DNA of 64,000 bases from Arthrobacter sp. NtRootA1 (GTDB lineage Bacteria; Actinomycetota; Actinomycetes; Actinomycetales; Micrococcaceae): NCBI RefSeq assembly GCF_019976975.1, contig NZ_AP024630.1:3534001-3598000 (forward strand), in the 5' to 3' direction. The notes under the pieces are model-generated. The model was not told the DNA's origin, made no database searches, and worked only from the letters and a program-made list of their open reading frames with translations. The position numbers and the translations under genes are program-made. How positions within the stretch are numbered: position 1 is the first letter of the stretch; every line of letters begins with the position of its first letter. This document shows positions 1 to 8,266 of this stretch, in pieces.

Positions 1-1
1 C

Positions 2-3000
2 CGCCTGGCCACGCTGTCCCTGGGAAACCGGGCCCTGATCGCGCTGATCACCGTCTTTGCGGCGGTGTTCGGCGTGATCACCATGGGCTCGCTCAAGCAG
101 GAACTCATTCCGTCCATCGAGTTCCCGCAGATCACGGTCATTACCTCGATGCCCGGTGCTTCTCCCGAAGTGGTGGACAAACAACTGAGCAGGCCCCTTG
201 AGACGGCCCTGAACAGCGTCGAGGGACTTGAGTCCACCACCTCCACATCCCGCAATGGTGTTTCGCAGATCACCATGGTGTTCACGTACGGCTCGAACCT
301 TGACCGTGCACGGAATCAGATCGACCGCGCGATTTCCAACGCCAAACGCGTTCTTCCGGCCGACGTCGAACCTCAATCCATTGCCGGCAACATCAGTGAC
401 TTCCCCATCGTGTTCCTGGCTGTCTCCTCGGACAAACCGCTCAGCGAACTCAATGCCGACCTCCAGCGCTTGAGCGTTCCCCGACTGCAAAAGATCGACG
501 GCGTGCGTGGCGCCGATCTGACTGGCGGCTCCAAGCAGCACATCCTGATCCAGCCCCGCACTGCCGATCTTGTGGCGAAGGGTGCGTCCATCCAGTCGAT
601 CAGCAGCGCACTGAAGAACAACGGCACGCTGGTTCCTGTGGGAACCATAGAGGACCAGGGCAAAACCCTGTCCCTGCAACTCGGCAGCCCGGTTGATTCC
701 CTCGATGTCATTAAGGGCTTGCCGATATCGGGTGCCAAGGATGCCGCCACCATCGGAACTGTGGCTGACGTCAGCATCGAGGACGACCCCGCCACGTCCA
801 TCACGCGCACAAATGGCAAGCCAACGCTGGCGCTGTCAGTCACCAAGAAGCCCGAAGGTGACACCGTGGCGATTTCGCACGCGGTGCGGGATGCACTTGC
901 GCCGATGGAAGCAGAGTTGGGGAACAACGCTGCGTTCACGCCCGTCTTCGACCAAGCTCCCTTCATAGAGAAGTCCATCAAGGACCTCACTACCGAAGGG
1001 CTCCTTGGCCTGGGCTTTGCTGTCGCTGTCATCCTCGTCTTCCTTATGTCCGTTCGGTCCACGTTGGTTACCGCGGTATCGATCCCGCTTTCCCTCTTGA
1101 TCACGTTCATTGGCATTTCCGCCACGGGCTACTCGCTGAACATCCTCACTCTCGGTGCGCTCACCATCGCAATCGGCCGCGTCGTTGATGATTCGATCGT
1201 GGTGATTGAGAACATCAAGCGGCACTTGAGTTATGGCGAGCACAAGCTGGCTGCCATCCTGACCTCCATCCGGGAAGTTGCCGGCGCTATCACTGCATCC
1301 ACCCTGACCACAGTGGCTGTCTTCCTGCCCATCGCGTTTGTGGGTGACCTGGCAGGCGAGTTGTTCCGGCCCTTTGCCCTGACGGTAACCATCGCCCTGT
1401 TGTCATCGTTGCTGGTTTCCCTCACGATCGTTCCCGTCCTGGCTTACTGGTTCCTTCCCTCGCCGCGCAAAGATGCCGAAGCGTCAATGACGCGCAACGA
1501 GGCTGCGGCGAAGGCCCGGGAGGCCGAGCAGCGTAGCCGGCTCCAGCGAGGTTATTTGCCTATCCTCGCGAAGACGCAGAAGCACCCCGTCCTTACCCTG
1601 TCTGCGGCGGCCTTGGTGCTGGTGGCGACGGTCGCGGTATCGCCGCTACTTGCCACGGACCTGCTGGGGAGATCCGGCGAGAACAGCATGACAGTGCGCC
1701 AGGTTCTTCCGGCCGGAACGAGCCTGGAGGCCACCAGCGATGAAGCCACCAAGGTGGAGGACATGCTTCGTGGCATGGATGGCATCAAAGACGTCCAAGT
1801 GACGTCCGGTAACGCCCAGTCCGGTTTCGCCGCGCTAACGTCCACTGGCTCCTCCAACTCGACCTTCACAATCGTTACGGACGAGAAAGCGAACCAGAAG
1901 AAGCTTCAGGATGATGTCCGCTCCAAGCTCCAGGGTGCGGCGGGCAAGATCAGTGTGGGTTCCCAGCAGGGCGGATTTGGCACATCATCCACGGTGGACA
2001 TCACCATCAAAGCCGCCAATGCCGCTGATCTCCAGTCTGCAAGTGACGCCATGGTCAAGGCGATGCAGGACGTACCCGGCAGCACCGAGGTGTCCACCAA
2101 CCTTTCGGCGAACCAGTCCGTCGTCCAAGTGCGCGTGGATCGCGCGAAGGCAGTGGCCGCCGGACTGACGGAGGAGCAAGTGGGGGCTTTCCTGGCGTCG
2201 ACCGTCAGCCCGGTCCCCGCAGGTACGGTACGCATCGAGACCAACGACTACCCCGTCCAGATTGGTAAGGGAACACGCTTCACCACCATCACCGCGGTGC
2301 GTGCACTGCCACTCCCGACGGCGCGTGGTCCTGTGACGCTGGAGAGTATCGCCACCGTCGAACAAGTCGACACGCCTGTGTCCATCACGAGCAGCAACGG
2401 CCAGCGGACCGCGAAGGTAACAGTGACGCCAGCGGGGTCCAATTTGGGCAGCGTCAGCACCGAAGTGCAGAAGCGGTTGGCGTCCGTTGAGTTGCCTGCT
2501 GGCGTAACAGCTGCCATTGGTGGTGCCACGACGCAGCAAGCCGAGTCCTTCCGTCAGCTTGGCTTGGCGCTTCTGGCCGCGATCGCGATCGTCTACGTGA
2601 TTATGGTGGCTGCCTTCAAATCGTTGGTGCAGCCGTTGATCCTCCTGGTTTCTGTTCCCTTCGCCGCGACAGGCGCTGTGGGCTTGCTCTTGGCTACGGG
2701 CGTTCCTCTGGGGCTGCCATCGCTCATTGGCATGCTGATGCTGGTTGGCATCGTGGTCACTAACGCAATCGTGCTGATCGACCTCATCAACCAGTACCGC
2801 AAACCCCACAACGGCACGCCGGGCATGAGCGTGGCCGATGCCATTACCCACGGCGCCCGTCAGCGCCTGCGGCCCATCCTGATGACGGCATTGGCAACAG
2901 TGTTCGCGCTGACTCCCATGGCCCTGGGCCTCACTGGTGGCGGTGGTTTCATTTCGCAACCGCTGGCAATCGTCGTGATCGGCGGCCTGGTGTCTTCGAC

Positions 3001-3211
3001 GGCGCTGACACTCATCCTGGTCCCCGTCCTATACAAGTTGGTAGAGGGACGCCGAGAGAAAAAGCAACTCCTGAAGGAATTGCAACACCGTCCCGAAGTC
3101 ACACCCGGTATGGGAAATGGCGGGAACAGCAAGGACGACTTCGCCGATTGGACCACCGGCATGGTGCCCCGGATTACGGGACGCCGGGCGGCTAACAACC
3201 CCGCGGAGTAG
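2..3211 (+). CDS. RND-family efflux permease (AcrB/HAE1-like), 5' end outside window
   Basis: The reading frame is already open at base 2, so the first few residues lie outside the window; about 1,069 residues are visible, near the normal length of AcrB-type RND pumps. The layout is typical: a first membrane segment (visible residues ~6-27), a large extracytoplasmic porter loop, a membrane bundle (~330-500), another segment and porter loop, and a final bundle (~860-1020). The paired acidic residues of the proton relay are visible in VVDDSIVVIEN near residue 395. The family exports hydrophobic or amphiphilic compounds or lipids by proton antiport; in a Gram-positive cell no outer-membrane channel is expected. 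No adaptor gene is seen downstream. The substrate cannot be told from sequence. Confidence 0.93.
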   Translation, partial: RLATLSLGNRALIALITVFAAVFGVITMGSLKQELIPSIEFPQITVITSMPGASPEVVDKQLSRPLETALNSVEGLESTTSTSRNGVSQITMVFTYGSNLDRARNQIDRAISNAKRVLPADVEPQSIAGNISDFPIVFLAVSSDKPLSELNADLQRLSVPRLQKIDGVRGADLTGGSKQHILIQPRTADLVAKGASIQSISSALKNNGTLVPVGTIEDQGKTLSLQLGSPVDSLDVIKGLPISGAKDAATIGTVADVSIEDDPATSITRTNGKPTLALSVTKKPEGDTVAISHAVRDALAPMEAELGNNAAFTPVFDQAPFIEKSIKDLTTEGLLGLGFAVAVILVFLMSVRSTLVTAVSIPLSLLITFIGISATGYSLNILTLGALTIAIGRVVDDSIVVIENIKRHLSYGEHKLAAILTSIREVAGAITASTLTTVAVFLPIAFVGDLAGELFRPFALTVTIALLSSLLVSLTIVPVLAYWFLPSPRKDAEASMTRNEAAAKAREAEQRSRLQRGYLPILAKTQKHPVLTLSAAALVLVATVAVSPLLATDLLGRSGENSMTVRQVLPAGTSLEATSDEATKVEDMLRGMDGIKDVQVTSGNAQSGFAALTSTGSSNSTFTIVTDEKANQKKLQDDVRSKLQGAAGKISVGSQQGGFGTSSTVDITIKAANAADLQSASDAMVKAMQDVPGSTEVSTNLSANQSVVQVRVDRAKAVAAGLTEEQVGAFLASTVSPVPAGTVRIETNDYPVQIGKGTRFTTITAVRALPLPTARGPVTLESIATVEQVDTPVSITSSNGQRTAKVTVTPAGSNLGSVSTEVQKRLASVELPAGVTAAIGGATTQQAESFRQLGLALLAAIAIVYVIMVAAFKSLVQPLILLVSVPFAATGAVGLLLATGVPLGLPSLIGMLMLVGIVVTNAIVLIDLINQYRKPHNGTPGMSVADAITHGARQRLRPILMTALATVFALTPMALGLTGGGGFISQPLAIVVIGGLVSSTALTLILVPVLYKLVEGRREKKQLLKELQHRPEVTPGMGNGGNSKDDFADWTTGMVPRITGRRAANNPAE

Positions 3212-3277
3212 AGCCGCATCAGCAGCCAACGGGGCCGGGAACAATTCGCGGCCCCGCCCTGTTACAGGCAGTGATAC

Positions 3278-3306
3278 ATGCAAATGCATCTAGTTTGAGA
3301 TACACT
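3278..3306 (+). promoter_or_regulatory. Promoter/operator of the monooxygenase-MarR operon
   Basis: Two short inverted repeats lie side by side: ATGCA-AA-TGCAT (3278-3289) and ATCT-N6-AGAT (3288-3301). They run into a -10-like TACACT at 3301-3306, which would give a leader of about 35 bases before the ATG at 3349. Because the second gene of the operon is a MarR repressor, these repeats are candidate autoregulatory operators. That is inferred from position and symmetry. Confidence 0.4.
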
Positions 3307-3348
3307 GCTTACAGAGCCCGGGACCACGGGCAGGGAGAAAGGCACATC

Positions 3349-4473
3349 ATGCAGATCGGCGTATTCAGCGTCAGTGACATCACCACTGACCCCACCACGG
3401 GCCGCACGCCCACGGAGAACGAACGCATCAAGGCTTCCGTTGCCATCGCCAAAAAGGTCGAAGAAATCGGCATGGATGTCTACGCCATTGGCGAGCACCA
3501 CAACCGGCCCTTCTTCTCCTCCTCCCCCACCACTACCCTGGCCTACATCGCAGCCCAGACCGAGCGCATCACGTTGTCCACGGCCACAACCCTGATCACC
3601 ACCAATGATCCGGTCAAGATCGCCGAGGACTTCGCGATGCTGCAGCATCTCTCCGATGGCAGGGTTGACTTGGTGCTTGGGCGCGGAAACACAGCGCCTG
3701 TGTACCCCTGGTTCGGAAAGAACATCCAGGACGGGATCGAGCTAGCGATCGAAAACTACAGCCTGCTCCGCAAGCTGTGGGATGAGGATACGGTCAATTG
3801 GTCGGGCAAGTTCCGCACACCCCTGCAGAACTTCACGTCTACGCCGCGCCCCTTGGACGGCGTTGCCCCGTTCGTCTGGCACGGCTCCATCCGCACGCCG
3901 CAGATCGCCGAGGTAGCCGCCTACTACGGTGACGGTTTCTTCGCCAACAACATCTTCTGGCCCAAGGAGCACTACCAGCAGTTGATCGGCCTTTACCGCG
4001 AGCGCTACGAGCACTATGGGCACGGCACGGCCGATCAGGCAATCGTGGGCCTGGGTGGCCAGTTCTTCATGAGGAAGAACTCCCAGGACGCCGTCAAGGA
4101 GTTCCGCCCGTACTTCGACAACGCACCGGTGTACGGTCACGGTCCTTCCTTGGAGGACTTCACCTCCCAGACTCCCCTGACCGTGGGCAGTCCGCAGGAA
4201 GTCATCGAGAAGACGCTCACCTTCCGTGAGTTCTTTGGCGACTACCAGCGGCAGTTGTTCCTGATCGATCACGCAGGCTTGCCCCTGAAGACCGTACTGG
4301 AGCAGCTTGACCTCTTCGGCGAGGAAGTCCTTCCCGTGCTTCGCAAGGAATATGCTGCCTTGAAGCCGGCCAACGTGCCGGACGCGCCTACCCACGCTTC
4401 CCGCGTTGCTGCGGCCATGGAGGCAAGCGTCAACGAGTCCGCTCCAGCTGGAGCCCAGGGTCAGGAGGCCTGA
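3349..4473 (+). CDS. LLM-class flavin-dependent oxidoreductase (luciferase-like monooxygenase)
   Basis: A 374-residue protein of the bacterial luciferase-like fold. It begins MQIGVFSVSDIT and contains the family blocks IGEHHNRPF, a region on being listed as feasible in the TIM-barrel core (SDGRVDLVLGRG) and HGSIRTPQIAEVAA. Members use reduced FMN or F420 to oxidise small organic substrates; which cofactor or substrate applies here cannot be read. The ATG at 3349 is chosen because GGGAGAAAGG lies just upstream and the protein then starts at the first beta strand; an earlier in-frame GTG at 3271 has no such support and would overlap the operator. Its stop overlaps the MarR start (TGATG), so the two are translationally coupled. 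The regulator probably responds to the substrate or a related toxic compound. Confidence 0.88.
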   Translation: MQIGVFSVSDITTDPTTGRTPTENERIKASVAIAKKVEEIGMDVYAIGEHHNRPFFSSSPTTTLAYIAAQTERITLSTATTLITTNDPVKIAEDFAMLQHLSDGRVDLVLGRGNTAPVYPWFGKNIQDGIELAIENYSLLRKLWDEDTVNWSGKFRTPLQNFTSTPRPLDGVAPFVWHGSIRTPQIAEVAAYYGDGFFANNIFWPKEHYQQLIGLYRERYEHYGHGTADQAIVGLGGQFFMRKNSQDAVKEFRPYFDNAPVYGHGPSLEDFTSQTPLTVGSPQEVIEKTLTFREFFGDYQRQLFLIDHAGLPLKTVLEQLDLFGEEVLPVLRKEYAALKPANVPDAPTHASRVAAAMEASVNESAPAGAQGQEA

Positions 4474-4949
4474 TGTCCAGACCTTCGGCGTCCTCCGCCG
4501 TTCGCCTCGCCGCCGAGACCTGGGAGTCGCTCTTCCGCTCCCAGGTGGCGGTAATGCGGAAACTTCAATCAGGTCCGGCGTTCAAGTCCCTGCCCGTCAA
4601 GGAGTATGACGTCCTGTTCACGCTCTCGCGATGCCCTTCCGGACAGCTGCGGTTGAACGAGATCAATGACAAAGTGCTGTTGAGCCAGTCCAGCCTGAGC
4701 CGTTTGGTGGACCGTCTGGAGAAGCGCGGTTTGGTGGAACGGACAACAGCGCCCGACGACGGCCGTGGAGTGCTGCTGTCCCTGACCGAATCAGGCAGCG
4801 AGTTGCAGAAAACGATTGGTCGGGAACACGTGCGTGACATTGCCCAACTCGTCGGGCCGGCGCTTACTGTGGAGGAGCAGCGCGAGCTGTTGCGGCTTAC
4901 GGAAAAGCTGCGGGCCTCGGTGGCAGGACACCAGGCAACGCACGGTTAG
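4473..4949 (+). CDS. MarR-family transcriptional regulator
   Basis: A 158-residue winged-helix regulator of the MarR family. The recognition region reads LLSQSSLSRLVDRLEKRGLVER, followed by the wing (TTAPDDGRGVLLSLTESG) and a C-terminal dimerisation helix. The ATG overlaps the stop of the monooxygenase gene and is preceded by AGGAGG at 4463-4468, so the start is well supported. MarR proteins usually repress their own operon until a phenolic or oxidising ligand releases them; here the likely target is the repeat cluster upstream of the monooxygenase. The ligand is unknown. Confidence 0.92.
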   Translation: MSRPSASSAVRLAAETWESLFRSQVAVMRKLQSGPAFKSLPVKEYDVLFTLSRCPSGQLRLNEINDKVLLSQSSLSRLVDRLEKRGLVERTTAPDDGRGVLLSLTESGSELQKTIGREHVRDIAQLVGPALTVEEQRELLRLTEKLRASVAGHQATHG

Positions 4950-4969
4950 GCCTGCCGCTCTCCGCGATC

Positions 4970-5776
4970 TCAGCGCAGGCGTACGAGCTGCCGTGGATCC
5001 TCCATTGGGAGCTCACCGTTGACTGATGCGCTGACTTTGAGGGTCTTCAGCGACAGGCTGCCACCCACCGTGGACAAGAAGGCTGTATCTGAAGAATCCC
5101 TTCCTGCCGTGATGCGAAGCATGGACTCGCGGGGCGCCAGCCCAGTGGGATCGATGATGTGCCATTCACCTTCGATGTACGCCTCTGCCACAGCGTGGAA
5201 GTCCATGGGGCTCAGACCTGGTGCGTACACGGCCGCGAGGCGGGCGGGGACATCCTTGGACCTGAGCAGGGCAATGGCCAAATGGGCGAAGTCACGGCAT
5301 ACACCGCGGCGGTGGAGAAGCGTCTCCACCGCCCCGTCGGTTCCCCGCGAGGATCCACTGACGTAGCGCAGCTCTCCATTGACCCAATCGCGGACAGCGT
5401 GGAGCAGTTCGGCCCCGCCAAGGCTGCCGAACTCGGCGTAAGAGGTGGGCAGCAACCGATCAGATTCAGCGTAGCGGCTAGGCCGGACGTACCGGATGAG
5501 TTCCATTGGAGAGGGTGTGTCCCGGTCTGCGAAGCCATGGACACTTGCTTGGTAGTCAACCGTCACTTCGCTGGGCTCCGCGAATTCCATGTATTGGAAG
5601 CGGCCCCCGTGATTGTCGCTGAGTTCAGCAAAGGGAATCTCGTTCCCATCCACAGTGATGGAGAGTGTTTCCGTCACTGACTCGTACCCCGGATTGTTGG
5701 CCACGGCGATGGCCATGGCCACTTTCGTGTTGGCTACAGTCTTGAAAACGAGCTTGGCAGCAACGTTGCGTTCCAT
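4970..5776 (-). CDS. Transglutaminase-like domain protein
   Basis: A 268-residue cytoplasmic-looking protein with no signal peptide. The N-terminal ~120 residues form a beta-rich region, followed by a transglutaminase-like papain-fold domain with catalytic cysteine in RRGVCRDFAHLAIALLR, histidine in PMDFHAVAEAY and aspartate in WHIIDPTGLAP. This Cys-His-Asp order matches the bacterial transglutaminase superfamily, many of whose members act as proteases or amidases rather than cross-linkers. The start has GGAG five bases upstream. It converges on the MarR gene with a 20-base gap. No partner gene reveals its substrate. Confidence 0.85.
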   Translation of the reverse strand: MERNVAAKLVFKTVANTKVAMAIAVANNPGYESVTETLSITVDGNEIPFAELSDNHGGRFQYMEFAEPSEVTVDYQASVHGFADRDTPSPMELIRYVRPSRYAESDRLLPTSYAEFGSLGGAELLHAVRDWVNGELRYVSGSSRGTDGAVETLLHRRGVCRDFAHLAIALLRSKDVPARLAAVYAPGLSPMDFHAVAEAYIEGEWHIIDPTGLAPRESMLRITAGRDSSDTAFLSTVGGSLSLKTLKVSASVNGELPMEDPRQLVRLR

Positions 5777-5846
5777 TGATCTCCGGGGTGGGTTGCGGCG
5801 GGACAGCCCCCGATGCCGCCGTTGTATGGATCAGCCAACCGCAGGA

Positions 5847-6731
5847 CTACAGATTGACCTTCAGAGACAGTAGCATCCGTTGGACGTTGGCGAATTCAGA
5901 ATCATGGGCGACGTACTTCGCGGCCAGGTCCAACGTGTCAAAAGTCTTTGCCGGGGCAACTTTTTCATCGGCGGCGAAGGCATGGACCGCTGCGACATCC
6001 CCGAAAGAGTAGTCGCCCTTGCCGGAAGGTCCCTGAACGCGGTTCCTCAATTCGCAGGCCTGGCCGTCGGCGCCGGCCACCATGTTGGTTATGCCATAGG
6101 ATCCGAAGAATTTGTAGCCTTGGATCACGCGGAAAACGACGCGGGGATCGATGGTGTCCGGACCATCGGAGTGTGGAACATCCAGTGGCACGCTGCTGAT
6201 AACAATGTAGGGATGGCTTTGGCCAGTGGGGCAAGCGATTGGCCCTGCAGGTGGCAGGCCTGTCTGCAGGGTCGCGATGTATCGGCCCCCGCCATCTTTC
6301 ACTTCGACCTTCAGGGCACCTGGCAGTGAACCAGCTTCAGCCGTGACCGACTGGGCAATCCAATCGCCAGGGAGTTCGAAACTGACCTTTTTGGCGGGGT
6401 CCGTGTAAGTCTTCCAGGTCAATGCCGTGGCTACCGGGCTCGGGTCAGAGCTGGATGCAGCACTTGAGCCGGGTGTGGCGGACGGTGAGCTGGAGACGGC
6501 GTCTCCTGACGGCGTCGTACTCTTCGACCCGGCGTCCGGGGACGGGAGGCCCGACTCTGAACTGTTGGGATGGGAGTCGGAGGTCTGGGAAACCTGTGGC
6601 CCCTTGTTTTCAGTGGAACAGGCCGCTGTAGTCGCAAGCAGGACCGCACCCAGTACCAATGCGCCTAGCCGAAGCTTCGCCGTCATGCTGTTCGGGTGGA
6701 CAGTGCCGTTCGGGTGGACAGTGCCGTTCAT
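5847..6731 (-). CDS. Putative lipoprotein, unknown function
   Basis: A secreted lipoprotein of about 294 residues. After a polar N-terminus comes a hydrophobic stretch (LGALVLGAVLLATTAAC) ending in a lipobox-like cysteine, then a long Ser/Pro/Thr-rich linker, then a folded domain of ~170 residues starting near TWKTYTDPAKKVSFELPG that I do not recognise. The start at 6731 is preferred because a TAAGCT box lies exactly six bases upstream, a leaderless arrangement repeated in this window. An ATG at 6686 would give a more conventional signal peptide, and the 15 residues between the two are encoded by an 18-base tandem repeat. It is divergent from the DUF1684 gene. Confidence 0.7.
   Translation of the reverse strand: MNGTVHPNGTVHPNSMTAKLRLGALVLGAVLLATTAACSTENKGPQVSQTSDSHPNSSESGLPSPDAGSKSTTPSGDAVSSSPSATPGSSAASSSDPSPVATALTWKTYTDPAKKVSFELPGDWIAQSVTAEAGSLPGALKVEVKDGGGRYIATLQTGLPPAGPIACPTGQSHPYIVISSVPLDVPHSDGPDTIDPRVVFRVIQGYKFFGSYGITNMVAGADGQACELRNRVQGPSGKGDYSFGDVAAVHAFAADEKVAPAKTFDTLDLAAKYVAHDSEFANVQRMLLSLKVNL
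6690..6729. repeat. Tandem 18-base repeat at the lipoprotein N-terminus
   Basis: Two identical 18-base units (6690-6707 and 6708-6725) are followed by the first four bases of a third. Read on the minus strand each unit encodes six residues, giving GTVHPN twice. The repeat lies between two possible start codons of the lipoprotein, so gain or loss of a unit would alter the N-terminus or the spacing of the starts without breaking the frame. Confidence 0.85.
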
Positions 6732-6737
6732 GCGCAC

Positions 6738-6743
6738 AGCTTA
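6738..6743 (-). promoter_or_regulatory. -10 box, lipoprotein gene (leaderless type)
   Basis: TAAGCT on the minus strand, six bases (GTGCGC) before the ATG at 6731, with no Shine-Dalgarno sequence between. Transcription starting 6-7 bases after this box would begin at the start codon. Confidence 0.5.
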
Positions 6744-6781
6744 TCGGCGGGTAAGGTCCGACACGGGATTTGACGGCGTAC

Positions 6782-6787
6782 TAGGCT
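6782..6787 (+). promoter_or_regulatory. -10 box, DUF1684 gene (leaderless type)
   Basis: TAGGCT followed by six bases (GAAGAC) and the ATG at 6794; no Shine-Dalgarno sequence. It forms a compact divergent promoter with the lipoprotein box at 6738-6743. Confidence 0.5.
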
Positions 6788-6793
6788 GAAGAC

Positions 6794-7468
6794 ATGGCTC
6801 CCGATCAGCATGACGCATTCGAGGACAACATGCCCACCATGTCCGCCGTTGACGTTGCGGATTGGCGGCTTCGGACCTTCGCCCTCTATGACCAAGTACG
6901 GCAGCTGGCGGCCACGGATCCGTTCGATGCACACAACTATTGGCGCCAGGAGCGCGACCGGATGTTTGCTACCCATCCCGCGTCCGCCCTGACAGCAGAG
7001 ATGAAAGCATCCTTCTCCGGGTTGCGCACGGCCGACTACGATCCCGCCTTCCGGATGTACGTTCCCTTGTCACCGGAGGGCACTGGACAGGAAATGAATG
7101 TTGAAACAGGGACCGACGGCGTAGTTCCGTTCGTGAGGATTGGAACCTTTGAGTTGCCGGGACTCGGATCCCTGGCCGTTTGGCGGCTGCGAAGCTACGG
7201 CGGCGGCATCTTTGTGCCTTTGCGCGACGCTACCGCCGGCAAAGAGGGTGGAAGCTACGGCGCCGGAAGATACCTTTTGGACACAGTGAAGGGCGCGTAC
7301 CACGGTGTTCGCCGCATCGATGAACAGGAGGAGTTCATCGTGGACTTAAACTTCGCCTACAACCCCTCCTGCGCGTACAACGAAGCCTGGGCGTGCCCCC
7401 TTGCCGGACCGCCCAACCGGCTCGCAGCCGAGGTACCAGTGGGTGAGCTGTATTTGGGAGAAGGCTAA
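6794..7468 (+). CDS. DUF1684 domain protein
   Basis: A 224-residue soluble protein matching the DUF1684 family. Visible family features are the N-terminal helical WRLRTFALYDQVRQLA, the segment ending in FSGLRTADYDP, the GGGIFVPLRDATAGKEGG block, the GRYLLDTVKGAY block and the C-terminal DLNFAYNPSCAYNEAWACPLAGPPNRL with its conserved cysteines. The biochemical role of the family is not established. No signal peptide is visible. The start codon is fixed by the -10 box six bases upstream and by alignment to the usual N-terminus. Confidence 0.85.
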   Translation: MAPDQHDAFEDNMPTMSAVDVADWRLRTFALYDQVRQLAATDPFDAHNYWRQERDRMFATHPASALTAEMKASFSGLRTADYDPAFRMYVPLSPEGTGQEMNVETGTDGVVPFVRIGTFELPGLGSLAVWRLRSYGGGIFVPLRDATAGKEGGSYGAGRYLLDTVKGAYHGVRRIDEQEEFIVDLNFAYNPSCAYNEAWACPLAGPPNRLAAEVPVGELYLGEG

Positions 7469-7518
7469 CGCCACCTGAAGCCAGGCGCCCTGCCGTGTCC
7501 AACTGCGGCACAGCGTCA

Positions 7519-7535
7519 CGGAACCGTAAGTTCCG
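7519..7535. terminator. Short hairpin after the DUF1684 gene
   Basis: CGGAAC and GTTCCG pair across a five-base loop. It sits between the DUF1684 stop and the promoter of the next gene and has no T tract, so it is a weak terminator candidate, or alternatively an operator near the DM13 promoter. Confidence 0.25.
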
Positions 7536-7562
7536 GGACCCCCGCGACAGACCGTAAAAGCC

Positions 7563-7568
7563 TAGCCT
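7563..7568 (+). promoter_or_regulatory. -10 box, DM13 gene (leaderless type)
   Basis: TAGCCT, then six bases (TGGAGC), then the ATG at 7575. The GGAG within the spacer is too close to the start codon to act as a normal ribosome-binding site. Confidence 0.5.
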
Positions 7569-7574
7569 TGGAGC

Positions 7575-8177
7575 ATGAACAGAATCGGGCGGATGATCCG
7601 TGCCCACAAGATCCTTGCCACCACAGTGGGCGTGGCTGTCGTGGTCCTGGTCATCGCAGGGGCCGCGCTGTTCCAGCCCTGGCGGCTGTTTACGAGCAGT
7701 AGCGTGAACGAGGCCCTGCCGTTCGCTCCTCCCGCCTCAACATCGGCGTTCCCTTCCACTGCACCGACTTCCGATGCACAGGCCAGCGGCTCGCCGGCCC
7801 CCACCACGTCTGCCTCAACCCCGGCAGCCAAGACCGATCCTGTGGTGCTGGGCTTCGGCAATTTCCAATCCCAGGAGCATCAGACTTCTGGTACTGCACA
7901 GCTCTTGAAACTGCCCGATGGCTCCCGTGTGCTGAGGTTGGAAAACCTGGCCAGCAGCGATGGCCCGGACGTCAAGGTCTGGCTCAGCAGCCTTGAAGCA
8001 GGTGGCGATTGGTACAAGTACCGCTCGGGTCGGTATGTGGACCTCGGCCCGATCAAGGCCACGCACGGCAACCAGAACTATGTCATCCCCTCTGGAGTGG
8101 ACCTCTCCGGCCTGTCAACGGTAGTGCTCTGGTGTGACCGTTTCAGCGTCGCTTTCGGATCGGCACAGCTTGCCTGA
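7575..8177 (+). CDS. Membrane-anchored DM13-domain protein
   Basis: A 200-residue protein with a short basic N-terminus, one membrane helix (ATTVGVAVVVLVIAGAALF, residues ~15-35), a Ser/Pro/Ala-rich stalk (~45-90) and a C-terminal extracytoplasmic DM13 domain (~95-200) containing GSRVLRLENLASSDGPDVKVWL, the YVDLGPIKATHGNQNYVIP block and the conserved cysteine in VVLWCDRFSVAFG. DM13 domains are proposed to take part in redox reactions at the cell surface or matrix, but no substrate is established. It stands alone between two unrelated genes with its own promoter. Confidence 0.88.
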   Translation: MNRIGRMIRAHKILATTVGVAVVVLVIAGAALFQPWRLFTSSSVNEALPFAPPASTSAFPSTAPTSDAQASGSPAPTTSASTPAAKTDPVVLGFGNFQSQEHQTSGTAQLLKLPDGSRVLRLENLASSDGPDVKVWLSSLEAGGDWYKYRSGRYVDLGPIKATHGNQNYVIPSGVDLSGLSTVVLWCDRFSVAFGSAQLA

Positions 8178-8189
8178 TGCCGTGCGGGG

Positions 8190-8238
8190 CCACGTCTGCG
8201 CACTTACGTGGGGTCTTGGGGCGTAAAGCGGGCCCCAC
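8190..8238. terminator. Overlapping hairpins after the DM13 gene
   Basis: CCACGT (8190-8195) can pair with ACGTGG (8206-8211), and GTGGGG (8208-8213) can instead pair with CCCCAC (8233-8238). The two stems share bases and exclude each other. Since the next gene has its own promoter downstream, they most probably belong to the 3' end of the DM13 transcript. No T tract follows. Confidence 0.3.
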
Positions 8239-8254
8239 AACCTGTTGCAGGACG

Positions 8255-8260
8255 TAGGAT
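8255..8260 (+). promoter_or_regulatory. -10 box, FAH-family gene (leaderless type)
   Basis: TAGGAT, six bases (GTCATC), then the ATG at 8267. AGGA inside the box could also act as a ribosome-binding site at a spacing of eight, so either mode of initiation is possible. Confidence 0.45.
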
Positions 8261-8266
8261 GTCATC

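Noticed and set aside
1985..2959. A 324-codon minus-strand frame inside the RND gene
   Set aside because: It is antisense to a conserved transporter domain and has a low-complexity, His/Gln/Arg-rich composition typical of shadow frames.
8190..8238. A riboswitch formed by mutually exclusive hairpins before the FAH gene
   Set aside because: The FAH gene has a -10 box downstream of both hairpins, so they would not be in its transcript; they fit better as the 3' end of the DM13 transcript.
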